DNA from: Aselliscus stoliczkanus
Lineage: Eukaryota; Chordata; Mammalia; Chiroptera; Hipposideridae
Assembly (NCBI GenBank): GCA_033961575.1
Contig: CM066728.1
Span: 30,504,352-30,568,351 of the forward strand
Length of the DNA stretch: 64,000 nt
Direction: 5' to 3'
Positions 11,226-23,095 of the stretch are shown here, one piece after another. The notes under the pieces are model-generated. The model saw only the letters and a program-made list of their open reading frames with translations, did no database searches and was not told where the DNA came from. The position numbers and the translations under genes are program-made. The stretch's first letter is position 1; each line of letters begins with the position of its first letter.

Positions 11226-11809
11226 ACATAAAATGATATAACTTTAACATGCTTAAATAATTAGATGCACTTGCTGATTTCTTCAGTGTGCTACACAAAT
11301 GGTGCTAATTTTTTTTTTTCCCCAAATGGATACATGACATTTTCATTTATCGTGTGCTCTTTGATAGGTCTTTGGTTCATAGGCTGTTATTTATTACTCA
11401 TTGTTATCTGTATTCCTTGAATAAAGTGTTCCCTACCCAGTTGCCAACTCATCTGACAAAGATAATGTCATTGCTAAAAGCTATCAGTTTAATCAGAACT
11501 GGAAAATAAATGTTTGAGAGCAAATAAAGTTGAGCTGGATAAATATTACCCATTCTCCAAAAACAACTGTTTTAGATAGACATTTCAGATGCAAACTCCT
11601 TTAGTTAGAGACACCCTGACTACAGGGGCATGGTTTATTGTTGAGTAATTATGTATTTCTGAAGGAGCTTTACTGTTTGTCCTGATTTTTCATAGGATAA
11701 TACTATAATCTAGAAAATTGGACTTCTAATTTTTGTTTCTTATCAGAATACTAGCAATAGACCATAATATTAACCTGCTGGATATTTTTCTCTTTATTCT
11801 TTTTCTAAA
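11226..11809. other. Unassigned non-coding stretch
   Basis: No gene was recognised. It separates LTR copy A from the SINE cluster. Confidence 0.4.
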
Positions 11810-11819
11810 TATAAATGCA

Positions 11820-12304
11820 AATTTTTTTTTTTTTTTAATTGGGGAATTGAGGGAGGGGAACAGACAAGCTGCTGTCCTTTTGTTCTTCAGTCTAGTTGTA
11901 GAGGACGTTGCTTCACTGGCCCATGTTGGTATTATCATTGCTCTCTTCCAGGGTGAGGCAGATCGGTTGCCGACCTCTGGATGGCCGCTCACGGTGGCTC
12001 TTGGCAGCTCACGCAGGCTGCCGGCCACTCACATTGGCTGCCTGCCACTCACTGTAGCTTATGGCAGCCCACTGCAACAGAGGCTGCAGCCTACACCATC
12101 GCTAGTGACACAGCTTCCCAGCTCCAGGTGGAGCTGTTGTTTATCATCTTAGCTATCGCAGCAACTAGATGGAACTGTTGTTCACCATCTTAGCTATAGA
12201 GGGCAGTGTCACTGGCCCTCATATGTGGGATCCAAACCGTGGCTCTGCTGCTCAGAGCTGGCGTCCAAAGCCAGCTCTTAACCAACATGCCACTCAGCCG
12301 GCCC
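11820..12304 (-). mobile_element. Long composite SINE, copy 1 (tRNA head, repeat core, VES-type tail)
   Basis: On the minus strand it starts at 12304 with a GGGCCGGCTGAGTGGCATGT head and GGTTTGGATCCCACATATGA (B-box region). It goes on through ...GCCAGTGACACTGCCCTC, a GC-rich core of imperfect GTGAGTGGCCGGCAGC-like units, then CAACATGGGCCAGTGAAGCA and CAACTAGACTGAAGAACAAA, and ends in TTCCCCAATT plus an A-run. A short TSD, TATAAATGCA, lies at 11810-11819 and 12305-12314. The 139-codon frame at 11733-12152 and its neighbours are translations of this element. Confidence 0.85.
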
Positions 12305-12374
12305 TATAAATGCATCTTAAATCTCTGCAAAACAGAGTCAGAGAGACTTAAGCTCTAAGAAATAATACTGTGAT

Positions 12375-12680
12375 TACAAATACTAATACAATTACTACTA
12401 ATACTAATGACAATAATAACTAACATTTTTTTTTTTTTGAGGGCAGTGTCACTGGCCCTCACATGTGGGACCCGAACCGGGGTCACTGGCGCCCCAAGCC
12501 AGCGCTCAACCACCGCGCCACTCAGCTGGCCCCAATAACTAACATTTTTGAGCCCATACTATATCTTCAGTATTATGGTAAGCACTTGATCTGCATAGAT
12601 TTGTTAAATTTCTCAATAAATAACACATGAAGGGTACTGACAATACTTTTTGGTAATTATTTTGTAAGCTCAATAAGCAT
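12375..12680 (-). repeat. MIR remnant, split by a SINE
   Basis: Text around the SINE at 12431-12533 (AATAATAACTAACATTTTTG AGCCCATACTATATCTTCAG...GGTAAGCACTTGATCTGCAT) corresponds to the antisense 5' half of MIR ('acatttattgagcacttactatgtgccag...'). The short SINE divides it. Confidence 0.55.
12431..12533 (-). mobile_element. Short tRNA-derived SINE
   Basis: Antisense copy of the short SINE: a T-run at the left, then GAGGGCAGTGTCACTGGCCC, CCCGAACCGG and ...CTCAGCTGGCCCC at the right. It has a perfect 16-bp TSD, AATAACTAACATTTTT, at 12415-12430 and 12534-12549. It is inserted within the MIR remnant. Confidence 0.9.
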
Positions 12681-12870
12681 AGTTATCAGATGCAAAGTAT
12701 GGCTCATTTTTACCACTAGATGTCTGTGTGTAATTCATTCACTCAATAATGCATCAGCATGTTATAATTATGTGATAGCCCTGGGCTTGATGCTTTGGAC
12801 ATCTAGAAGCAGTAGCTAAAATACAGTACAAAACATGCCAGTACCAGGCAAATCCTAGCACTTGGTCAGT
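12681..12870. other. Short unassigned spacer
   Basis: Lies between the MIR/SINE pair and the second long SINE. The text CACTCAATAATGCATCAGCA is L2-like, but too short to call. Confidence 0.3.
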
Positions 12871-12886
12871 CAGAACTTATAATTTT

Positions 12887-13310
12887 TTTTAAAGATTTTA
12901 TTGGGGAATTGGGGGAGGAGAACAGCGTTGGGGAATTGGGGAAAGGGAACAGACAAGTTGCTGTCCTTTTGTTCTTCAGTCTAGTTGTGGAGGATGTTGC
13001 TTCACTGGCCCATGTTGGTATTATCATTGCACTCTTCCTGGGTGAGGCATTCGCTCGCCGGCAATTGGGCGGCCTCTCACAGCAGCTCATGGCAGCTCAC
13101 AAAAGCTCACACCAGCTGCCGGCCAGCCTCACTGCAGCCTACACCTTCCCGGTGACTCAATCTGCAACCCAGCTGAGATTGAGCTGTTGTTTACCATCGT
13201 AGCTGTAGGCACAGCATCGCTAATCCTCAATTGGAATCCAAACCAGGGCCTTGCTGTTCAGAGCTCGTGCTCTGAAGCCAACTCTTAACCAACGCACCAC
13301 TCAGCTGGCC
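12887..13310 (-). mobile_element. Long composite SINE, copy 2
   Basis: Same architecture as the copies at 11820 and 20521. The head GGCCAGCTGAGTGGTGCGTT is at 13310 on the minus strand, followed by a B-box-like GGTTTGGATTCCAATTG and a shorter GC-rich core. The conserved 3' block has CAACATGGGCCAGTGAAGCA and CAACTAGACTGAAGAACAAA, and the end contains the CCCCAATAAAA polyadenylation-like motif. A TSD of about 16 bp, CAGAACTTATAATTTT, at 12871-12886 and 13311-13326 proves retroposition of the whole composite as one unit. The CCCCAAT end block is partly duplicated (12903-12944). Confidence 0.92.
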
Positions 13311-13326
13311 CAGAACTTATAATTTT

Positions 13327-13645
13327 GACATCTGTCAAAATAAGGCTTATTTTGGTTGAAAAGACAGAAAGAATTTTCAACTTCAGAAACATGAAAATAA
13401 AGTGTGTGGAAAAGATGACATTTGATTTGAGAAATCTGTAAAATACGAATAGAATTCAAACATGTATAAAGGAGATTAAAAGAGAAGTCTGTGCTGAGGG
13501 AATTACTCCAGCAAACCCAGGAAGCTGGGAACAAGAATGGTGTGCAGGTCCTGATGGGCAACCTATCTTCCTTAGGACCTGGAGAAGGAGGAAAGTGGTG
13601 ATGCAGTTGATTGTGATCAGTGATAAGGTAGAAAAGGATTAATAA
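13327..13645. other. Unassigned non-coding stretch
   Basis: The 132-codon antisense frame covering 13301-13699 has no recognisable domain. It runs from the SINE target site into an LTR, so it is not accepted as a gene. Confidence 0.4.
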
Positions 13646-14200
13646 AAGTAAACCTAAAGGGTGACTGCCCAAGCCTGCATTCCCCTCCCCAGGAACCACC
13701 CAGGCTCATCCCCTGGAAATAAATCTAAAATGTCTAAATCCTCATAAAAAGAGGAGATAAGACCCAACTTGTATCAACTAGTTCATCACACATGCGCCAA
13801 CTGCCAAAATCTGTTAGTTGAACTCTAGCCTAATTATAATGCAATTAGAATGGAATGAACATTAAGGCCTTCTCCCCTTCCCTCCCGCTCCATGAGTTTT
13901 TCTATGTGCATTCTGGGTAGGAATATGCTCAGAAAGAAACTAGTTATTAACCAGCACATTTCAATCAAATGACCTCAGTCTATATGTCACATCTCCTGCT
14001 GTAAGGAAATTTACCTGCCCTTTCCTATATAAGAAAAAGCTAGCCTAAAGTTAGGTGAAATTGTCTGCCCTTGCAACTTCTCTATGCTGGCATCTTTCTT
14101 CTTGAATAAACTTACTTCCTTGTTCTCTTCATTTCAGGCTGAGTCTGTGACTTTATTCACCTTTTGCAAAGGACCAGGGGTTAATCCCAAACAATCAGTT
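13646..14200 (+). mobile_element. Solo LTR, sense orientation
   Basis: LTR-like organisation on the plus strand: a U3-like region beginning near GGGTGACTGCCCAAGCCTGC, a TATA box (CCTATATAAG) at 14024-14033, the polyadenylation signal GAATAAAC near 14103-14110, then a T-rich and GTCTGTGACTTTATTCACC segment typical of R/U5. No internal retroviral sequence is attached. The family is not determined. Confidence 0.65.
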
Positions 14201-16635
14201 CCTTGTGGAACTGTTTAGCACCCAGCTAAATTTCCATAGCTATCTTAGTGGGATTCAGAGAAACATTAATGGGTTTTAGAAAAGGGAAGACATGTGTTAC
14301 TGAAGGGGTTTTATTCTGAAAGTGGTAGGTAGAAAGAGTTGGATAGAGAAAAAATTAAAAACAGATCGATTGAGAGTCTACAATCAGAATTTAGGTATGA
14401 GATGACAGGGTTTGTATTAGGATGGTGCCTTCAGAATTAGAAGGAAGGGACCTATATTAGGGATTGAGACTGATCAGCTGGGCTTCATGTCTGGGGGATG
14501 TAGGGAGTGAAGAAGAAATCATATCTTTACAAATATAAAATCTACAAAGAAAAAGCCTATTATTCTAATGAAAATCATCCTACAAAGTGTATTCGTTAAT
14601 CTTGCATCTCAATGCCCAATCTGTTATAAGATGTTTACTGCATATTTTTCCCTTTCAGAGTATATTTTTTCTATTTCCGTTTATTAAGAGCTCTCTCATA
14701 AGTAGTCTAATGGTTTAATATTCTGCATTCAACTTTCACTGAGATGGTTTTATGAACAAATATTAGCTTTCTGTACTTTAGTGCTTGCACAGTATCTCAT
14801 GAATTTTTATTTTTAATTAAAAACTGAGTCACTGATTTCCAATCCTTCTATATTATTCTTTAACCTATTTGCACTGTCTAAGCATCTTTTCTTCTGCCAG
14901 TTTAGTTACTTTCTCTTTATCTAAACCTTCAATGTGGTTCTATGATTAAATCTATCATTAATCATATTCTTTCAAGAACCAGCAGATATTTCTTTGCAGT
15001 AAACATTTAATTGGAAGTTAAAACACAAAAGGCTTTTCTGTTCAAAAGGTATGGTTAACCTCACAAACTACAGATGCTTTCTTTAGAAAGTTTTTATGCT
15101 TCATTGAGAAAGAAGGGGTTGAAAATAATTTTCTATTATTTAAGAGGTCTTGCAGTGGAGAAAAAAACATTATCTTCATTCAGAAATTACTAGTTTTGGT
15201 CTTGAGATAAAACAAGAAACCTGGGGAAAATATGAAAATTAGGTAATTCCCATGGCAAGAGAGAGAGAATCAGCACTGACTAGGTAAACTCAAGGGAAAT
15301 TTATAAAGCTGTTTTTAATGGCTTTTGAAATGAAGTTGTCCTAAAGCATTGAAGAGTTGTGTGATACCTGCCATACCTTGAAAATGATGATCAATCATTT
15401 GAAGATTATATCTTGTTAACAAAGTCAATAAAATAGAGGTTAGACAGTATAATTATTCAAAAAGAAAATATTTATTCTGGGATACAGGAAAATGTTGACA
15501 TGCAGAGATATAGTGAGTAGGTTATAAAGTATGAAATAAAGATAAGCGTTATTGGAGAAGTGGTCATTTTTATTTTGCAATTAAATATCTTCAAATTATA
15601 TTTAAATTGTGTATATTTATAAATGTAGTATTCTACATGATTTATACACAGTTTCTTTTAAAAATCTGTCCCCATTCTGATGAAAAGTACATAATTGATG
15701 GTATTTATCAATCTGTTTCTTATTTATTTTGGAGATTACTATGGGAATTCTGGCCTCTTGGTCTCCAAGAAATACTAGATTTACAAACACTAAGGTAAAA
15801 GCAAAATTATGGAAGGCAGCTTAATGTATCCTTACACTTCACTGAGGTAAAAGATTATTAGAAAACACTCTCTTTGACCACTAAGAATTGCTCTGGGCAA
15901 CTTCTGGTTGCTCTATTTCCAGAAATCAGTGTTGAACAAGTTAGGTTTCGATTGTTTGTATGACAGGATAGAAGCTCTAGTCATCTGATTAATACCTTTT
16001 TCTACCTTTTTCCTCCTCATCTTCACCCATATGATAGGAGGGGATTTACTCTCATTCACCCTTCATTACCATTCACTAGTCCTGTCAAGGAAGGAGACAG
16101 TTCAGATAATACTCCAAAACAGAGTCTTTTATGTGAGGGAGTATTGCTTGTCTGAAGAGTTGAAGAGCCAAGAAAAATGAGACTAGCTGGTTAACCTAAT
16201 TGGCTCAGCAGCACAGCAGGACTTACTGATGTGATCATGTGGGGCTGTGTAATTAAGCAGGAACCCTTGGGGTACAGAAGCAGGGCAGAAGAGACAGGGG
16301 AGACAAGAAATAAGAGAGATTGCCAGGCATTCATGTGACATAGGCCGTACATAAACTAAACTATTTCCACTGCCAAAGGACTGCAAGAGAATTCATGATT
16401 GATACAAGCTTGGGTCTTTCAGGTGACAGAGTGAGCTACTTTATTTTAGAAGACATGAATAATGGCAAGACCACATCTGGATAATATTGTTCTTCTTTAC
16501 AGGTGTCTGAATAAAGTCTTCCTCACTGAGTTTATGACAGCCAGTTACTCTCTCCCACACATTTGAATTTGTTGTTTAGAAATGACCATGGAGCATTTAA
16601 GTATTTAATTGTATGTCAATAATGTTTGTGAATAA
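14201..16635. other. Unassigned non-coding stretch
   Basis: No exon, RNA gene or confident repeat in 2.4 kb. The small frames at 15607-15798 and 16183-16386 show no recognisable domain. Confidence 0.4.
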
Positions 16636-16642
16636 ACTCAGT

Positions 16643-16774
<132 letters not shown>

Positions 16775-18363
16775 CCAAAAAATGTATACACGTTTTAAGA
16801 AAGAAAAAGACTATTAAAATTGCAATATTCAATATACAAGTATACTGACAACAAAAGATGAGTACAAGTCACGTCTATAAATTTCTTTGGCACCCTTGGC
16901 ATATACACATATTTTGAACCAGAACCAAAAGAATTGTATTTCTTTAATTTTAAGTAAATATTGCCCTAATTAACATGTTTCTTAAAATGTTGCTGTTTTT
17001 CTAAAGACAGTATTTGTAAGATACTTAAAGATTATTCTTTAGTAGTATATCAGTGTTATTAGTTACCCCAGTAAAAGCAGGCATGGTTTCAAGATTTTCT
17101 TAAGAAGGTGGAGGTGCAAAGGAGGAAAGCCTAATGGATTTACCCCTGGCAAAGTGATCATTGTACTATAGTCAGAAATCACTGTGCTAGTCACATTGAG
17201 CCATGATATATTCCAAAAGGGAATGAAACTCTTTTATGAATGGCAACTTATTCTTAAATATTTTTCCACTTGAATTTTTATAATAATGGTACCAAGAGAG
17301 CAGATATGAGATTTTATTAGGAAACTGGTGGCTGAGATTTAATATTTATCCCAGTTCTATGGCATGAGACTCAATCATATCCCAAGTCCATTAGGGTTGC
17401 TTCAAAATGTTCCTATATAAAAATTGTACTGTACTCCTTGTGACATTTTTATGAAAAATATTTTATTTTGGCAAGAAATATATTTGTTAACATATAATTC
17501 AGGATTTATGTAGAAAAGTATAATTGGACTAATATACAGAGTTGTTGACATTCTCATTATGCCTATCACCTTTTTTAGACAAATAACATATGGAGGCATT
17601 TTAAAATGTGCATTTTACAGTATTTTGAACTATTTAGCAGTTTTCTTATAATAGAAACAAATCCTTTTACCTTCCTATGTATTCATCCACTCTCCTCCAT
17701 CCTCCTTTTTTTTTTTTTTTTTTTTGCTACCATCCAATCCAAGCGGCTTAATTTTAAAAATTGCAGTTGAGCTGACAGCTGGTCTTTGTAGAAGATTTAG
17801 CACTTTGGGTATTTTGAATACAGCTTTGTTGCTGCTGGAAACAGAAGTATAAATAAACCAAGAAAAAAAAGTAAGAGAGAAAAACAACCCAGGACTGAGC
17901 CAATTCTTTAAGGATTCTTTTTCAAGTGAAGACATTACTTTCCTCTTAATTTTGTGGTGCATAGATGAAATACATTAATGGATTATATCATATTAAGAGA
18001 GCTCAATTGCAAGAATATACAGGTGTTCAGATATGACCAGTAGAAAGTTCAATGTGTATTATAACTCAACAGGAACCTCAAGTGAATGTTTTTAACATTC
18101 CCATTGTAGGAATTTCAATAGTAAATGATTTACAGTCAACTTAGGATGTACTCATAGAAAAAGATGGAGCAGTGGAAACAACAAAATACCTGAAGAGGTA
18201 TTATCTCATGAATATATAGAATGATAAAATCAAGAAAGTGCTTGTAACTCAACGCTTTGATCTTGTCCTCAATCTTCTGCCAGTGAAGTTTCCACTGTTT
18301 AAGTTAAATGTGGTCCTGGTACCCCACTCTGGAATTCAGAATGGATTTGCCATAGAAACACTG
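16775..18363. other. Unassigned non-coding stretch with a T21 run
   Basis: No gene was recognised. A T-run at about 17706-17725 could be the reversed tail of a retroposed copy extending to the right, but I could not identify what follows it. Confidence 0.35.
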
Positions 18364-18378
18364 TAAAAAGTTATGGGA

Positions 18379-18535
18379 GGGCTGGCTGAGTGGCTCTGTT
18401 GGTTAAGAGCTCGCTCAACAGTGCGAGCTGAGTTCTGAGAAACTCAGAACTCAGCAGTTCAATGCCCAGCCCAAGCTGAGCTGCCACTGAGCTGCCAACA
18501 GGTGGCAGAATGGCTCAGCCAAAAAAAAAAAAAAA
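18379..18535 (+). mobile_element. Divergent tRNA-derived SINE with internal hairpin
   Basis: The head GGGCTGGCTGAGTGGCTCTG TTGGTTAAGAGCTCG is tRNA-like and matches the short SINE. The middle differs and contains CTGAGTTCTGAG / CTCAGAACTCAG, a perfect 12-bp stem with an AAA loop (18428-18454). A B-box-like CAGTTCAATGCC follows, then GCTGCCACTGAGCTGCC and an A15 tail. An imperfect TSD (AAAAAGTTATGGG against AAAAAGTATGGG) lies at 18365-18377 and about 18530-18541. It may be a separate subfamily. Confidence 0.8.
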
Positions 18536-18599
18536 GTATGGGTAGGTTTCACTGAATTACCACAATTAAGACATTGTTTTAGGGGTACATGAGTGAAAT

Positions 18600-18735
18600 C
18601 ATAATTATAACTGACATTAATCGAGTATACCAGGCAATGTGTTGAGCACTTTATGCATGTTTTACCATTAAATATTCACAATAATGCACTAAGATAGGTA
18701 ATAATACTAGTATCCCATTTGTATAGATAAACTGA
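18600..18735 (-). repeat. MIR remnant
   Basis: The text GTGTTGAGCACTTTATGCAT...TATTCACAATAATGCACTAA GATAGGTAATAATACTAGTA TCCCATTTGTATAGATAAAC matches the antisense MIR 'gagcacttactatgtgc...tcctcacaacaaccctatgaggtaggtactattatccccattttacaga'. Confidence 0.7.
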
Positions 18736-18737
18736 TA

Positions 18738-19925
18738 AACAGGCTAGCCATATAGATCAATGGAATCGAATCGAGAGTCCAGAGATAAACCTTCATGTTT
18801 ATGGTCATCTGATTTTTAACAAGGGTATCCAATTTATTAGATAAAGAATAATCTTTTCAAGAAATGGTACTGGGGAATTGCATATCCACACGCAACAGAA
18901 TGAGGTTGGGCTCCTACCTCACACCATATACCAAAATTACTTCAAAAGGGATAGTGGATCTAAATATCAGTGTTATTTATCAGTGTCATTTAAATATCAC
19001 TGTCATTGACAGTGATATTTAAATATCAGTGTCAAGAGTCTTAGAAAAAAATATAAGCATAAATATTCATGACCATGTATGAGGTAATGATTTCTTAGAT
19101 ACTATATAATACAAGTCCATGAAACCAAAGGAAAAAAAAGAGATAAATTTAACATCATCAAAATGAAAAACACTGGTGATTCAAAAGACACCATTAAGAA
19201 AGTGAAATTATAACTCAGAGAATGGGAGAACATTTCTGCAAATCATATATCTAATAATTTCCTAGCATCCAGAATTTATAAAGAAGATATGTATCTCAAA
19301 TTAAAAGAAATAATCCAATTAAAAATGGACAAAGGATCTGATAGAAGTTTTTCCAAAGAAGCTATATCAATGGCAGTAAGTACATGATTATATCTTCAAT
19401 ATCATTAGCTATGAGAGAACTGCACATCAAAACCACAGTGAAGTACCACTTCAAAAACACAACATATTTTGGAAAGTATGTGGAGGAATTGTAAATTTCA
19501 TAAACTGCTGGTGGGAATGTCAAATGGTGCAGTCACTTTGAAAACAGTCTGACAATTCATCAAAAGGTTAAACATAGAGTTATCATGGGACCGAGAAATT
19601 CTACTTTTGGGTATATGACTAAGAGAAATGAAAACATATATTCATACAAAAATTTGTATATGGATGTTCAGAGTAGTATTATTTATATCCCAAAGTGGAA
19701 ACAATCCAAATATATAACTGATGAGTGGAAAAATAAAGTGTGGCATATCCATACAAGGAACTATTATTCAGCGGTAAAGAACAATGAATTCTTGATACAT
19801 TCTACAATATCTTGCAAACATTATGCTAAGTAAAAGAAGTCTGTTACAAAAGACCACACATTGTATGATTCTGTTTATATAAAATGTCCAGAATAAGTAA
19901 ATCTATAGAAGCAGATAGTATTTCT
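18738..19925 (+). mobile_element. L1 ORF2 3' half, sense fragment
   Basis: Starts at AGATCAATGGAATCGAAT and follows the normal L1 order: GAAATGGTACTGGGGAATTG; ACTGCACATCAAAACCACAG; AAACTGCTGGTGGGAATGTC; and a GAACTATTATTCAGCGGTAA segment near the ORF2 end. Frame 19585-19833 is a piece of ORF2. Stops and indels make it inactive. A palindromic insert interrupts it at 18988-19024. Confidence 0.88.
18988..19024. repeat. Perfect 18-bp palindrome with 1-nt spacer
   Basis: ATTTAAATATCACTGTCA at 18988-19005 is followed by one T and then its exact reverse complement at 19007-19024. Related ATCAGTG units surround it (18966-19033). It sits inside the L1 copy and is not part of normal L1 sequence as I recall it. 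Confidence 0.9.
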
Positions 19926-19939
19926 GTCCACAGATAAAT

Positions 19940-22180
19940 GGAAAAAAAAGTAATTTATGATAATATCAAAAACATCATATACTTAGGGATAGATTTAACA
20001 AAATTCATGCAAAACCTGAGCTCAGGAAACTATAAAATATTGCTGAAAGAATTTAAGAATTGAAAACTTAAATTCTAAAATAGGGAATCTAAGCCATGTT
20101 TCTTGGTTGGAAGACTCAATCTTATTGAGATATCAGTTCTCCCCAAATTAATTTATACATTTAACTCAAGCTCAAACATAATAACACTGTACTTATTTTG
20201 GTAGAAATTGACAAAATAATTCTGAAGTTTATATGGAAACAGAAAATATATATTTAATGGACAAAGCAGTTTTGAAGAACAAAGTCAGATAACTTATACT
20301 ACTGATTAAAAGAATTATTATAAAGTTATGATAATAAAGACAGTGACACTGTTCTAAAAACTGCCATATAGATCAATAGAAGAGAATATGGAGTCCAGAA
20401 ATAGACCTATATATGTACTGTCAATTGATTTTCAAAAACAGTGCTGAGATGATATAATGAGGAAGGAATATTATTTGCAGTGAATTGTCCTGCAACAAAT
20501 GGATGAAAAATAATGAATCTGTTTTTTTTTAAAAATATTTTTATTGGGGAATTGGGAGAGAGAACAGTATTGGGGAATCCAGGAAGGGTAACAGACAAGT
20601 TGCTGTCCTTTTGTTCTTCAGTCTAGTTGTGGAGGACGTCACTTCACTGGCCCATGTTGGTATTGTGATCATTGTGCTCTTCCCGGCTGAGGCAGATGGT
20701 TTGCCAGCCATTGGGTGGACACTCACGGCAGCTTAGGGCAGTTCATGCCAGCTGCCGGCTGCTCATGCTGGCTGCTGGCCACTCACGGTAGCTAACGGCA
20801 GCCCACTGCAGCCCCACTGCAGCTCCACTGCAGCCTATGCCATCGCCAGCAACTCACAGCAGCCCAGCTCCAGATGGAGCTGTTGTTCACCATCTATAAC
20901 AGCTAAGATGGTGAGGGCGCAGCATCACTGGCCAATGGGGAATCTGAACCGGTGGCCCCACTGCTCAGAGCTTGTGCTCCCCAGCCAACGAGCCACTTGG
21001 CTGGCCCAATGAATCTTGACATTTGCCTCACACTATACCAAAAAACAAATACAAAATGGATAACACACCTAAAGACAAAATCCAAATCTATCAATCTAGA
21101 TGAAAACAGAAGAAAATCATCAAAACATGATGAAGGCAAAAATGTCTTAGGACACAGAGGACACTAAACATAAAGGAAAAAAATGATAAACTTAAAACTT
21201 TTGCTCTTGAAAAACCATAGATAAGAAAGGAAAAAGGCAAAGCACTGACTGGGAGAAAATATTCATGATACATATCAGACTAGAGACATATCTTGAATCA
21301 GTACACAGGCTCTTATAACTCAATAGTAAAAAAATCAATCCAATCTTTTTAAAATGAGCAACAGATTTGAGCATACTCTTCTCAAAATATACCAATATGT
21401 TGACTAATGGTCAAAAAGCACAAGAAAAGATGTGCAATATGGAGAGTGATCAGGGAAATGCAAATTAAAACCATAACTGATTACTACATCCCTAGATTTT
21501 AAAAAAAGATAAGAAGATCTGACAATAACTGGTGTCAATAAAGATAAGGCATAACTGGAGTTCACATATATTGCAGTTGGGAGTTAAAATGGTACATTCT
21601 TTCTGAAACATTGGCAGTTTATTTTAATGTTAAATATATACTTATCATATGACTCAGAAATTCTATTCCTAGTTTCTTATTAAAAAAAAATGAAAACATT
21701 TTCCACAACACGATTGTACATATATACACAAATATTCATAGCAGCTTTATTCAAAAGGCTACAAAGTTCCAATAACCCAGATGTCCATCAACAGGTGATT
21801 GGATACACAAAATATGATAAACATAAAAAGCACAGCCCATCAAAAAAAATAAACTGCTAATACATGTAATAGTATCTGTATATCTCCAAACCATCATGCT
21901 GAGTACAAGTCAGACAAAAAGGAAGCATAGTGTATGGCTGCATACACTAGAATGAGCAAACAGCAGATCACTGAGTGACTGCTTCCCACCAATGGTGAGG
22001 GGGAGGGATAACTGAAAAAGACCCTGAGGACACTTGCAGAGAAGCTGGAAATACCTTTTATTTTGTTTGGAATATTAGTTATATGAGTGTATACATCTAT
22101 CAACATGGAAAATACACTTAAATTTGGCACTTTTTAAAAACCTATAAAGTATACTTTCATAGAATTGATTTAAAAACTAA
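19940..22180 (+). mobile_element. Second L1 fragment (ORF2 and 3' UTR), sense, split by a SINE
   Basis: Upstream ORF2 text (ATACTTAGGGATAGATTTAA C...GAAACTATAAAATATTGCTG; GATCAATAGAAGAGAATATG) runs to 20520. It is interrupted by the long SINE and resumes at 21017 with CTATACCAAAAAACAAATAC, GGGAGAAAATATTCATGATA, CCCAGATGTCCATCAACAGG and a 3' UTR region to about 22180. It starts earlier in L1 than the fragment ending at 19925, so it is a separate insertion or a duplication. It is inactive. Confidence 0.85.
20521..21007 (-). mobile_element. Long composite SINE, copy 3
   Basis: Complete copy of 487 bp on the minus strand. It runs in this order: head GGGCCAGCCAAGTGGCTCGT; B-box region GGTTCAGATTCCCCATT; the VES-like block GGCCAGTGATGCTGCGCCC; a GC-rich core of GCTGCAGTGGGGCTGCAGTG and GTGAGTGGCCAGCAGCC-like units (20700-20870); the conserved CAACATGGGCCAGTGAAGTG and CAACTAGACTGAAGAACAAA; and CCCCAATAAAA near the tail. 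A perfect 9-bp TSD, AATGAATCT, lies at 20512-20520 and 21008-21016, and the L1 text is continuous across it. Confidence 0.93.
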
Positions 22181-23042
22181 ATGAAAGCATGCAAAGAAAC
22201 AAAGAAAAAGCTAATAATTTGTGAGAGCTGAAAGTGGATTTAGAAACCAACTTTTTTTTTTTTAATTAGTTTCAGAAAACAGCTTTTAAAATCCTCTTAT
22301 TTTGTATGTCAGAAGACTTAGGGCCTGCGATGGTAAATGACTTCCTTAATGTCATTCTCGCTGGGCAGGGACAAACGCAGCACTGAGAGTGAACCCTCCT
22401 GACATTTCCCCTTGCTCTGTAGAAAACTCAGGTGGTATTGCTCATTTGTAGCTCAGTCAATGTTGCCTCGAGATACAAGTTTTATAATCAAGATTTAGGG
22501 GGGAAAAAATTAAAGTAAACTTAGAAATTTTACCTCGTTTGTAAATTGAGAATAAGGCATGCATGGTTAATGTGAATGTGAATATATCAAAAGAAGCTCT
22601 CACATCACTCTCCACAGTGGGCTGAGAAAATGTTTAGGACTTGCTGCTGCAGCTTCTGTATAATTGATACACACAGAATAGGAGAATGTGAAATGAGGAC
22701 GTATTTCTCCAGGGATATATTTTAATAATAAAAATAATTGAAATAAATAACGTACCTTTAGATTTAGAATTTCATAAGCAGTAAAATTTTAAAAATAATA
22801 ATGGTATAACAGGAAAAATACAAAGGCTTGCTATAAACAAAAATATTAAATTGATTTCAAGTGGAGCTCCCTGTTCTGTGAGTAGCTTACTGTCAATAAG
22901 AATTAGTTTAAGTCAGCCTTTGTTTTGGTGTTACGATACGGATAATAAGCTGAAAGTATCAGACAAATATCTAAAATGATTTTGTAACTAAAGCTCCTTG
23001 AAAGATATAATGCTTTCCTTTTTTTTCATATGGTTATGTCCT

Positions 23043-23095
<53 letters not shown>

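Noticed and set aside
11733..12152. 139-codon frame
   Set aside because: It is the antisense translation of a long SINE and its A-tail. Similar peptide fragments appear at 12909-13202 and 20541-20726 because these are other copies of the same SINE.
13301..13699. 132-codon antisense frame
   Set aside because: It crosses from the SINE target duplication into an LTR, and the product has no recognised motif.
17706..17962. Processed pseudogene ending in the T21 run
   Set aside because: The sequence to the right did not match any mRNA I recognise, and no target duplication was found.
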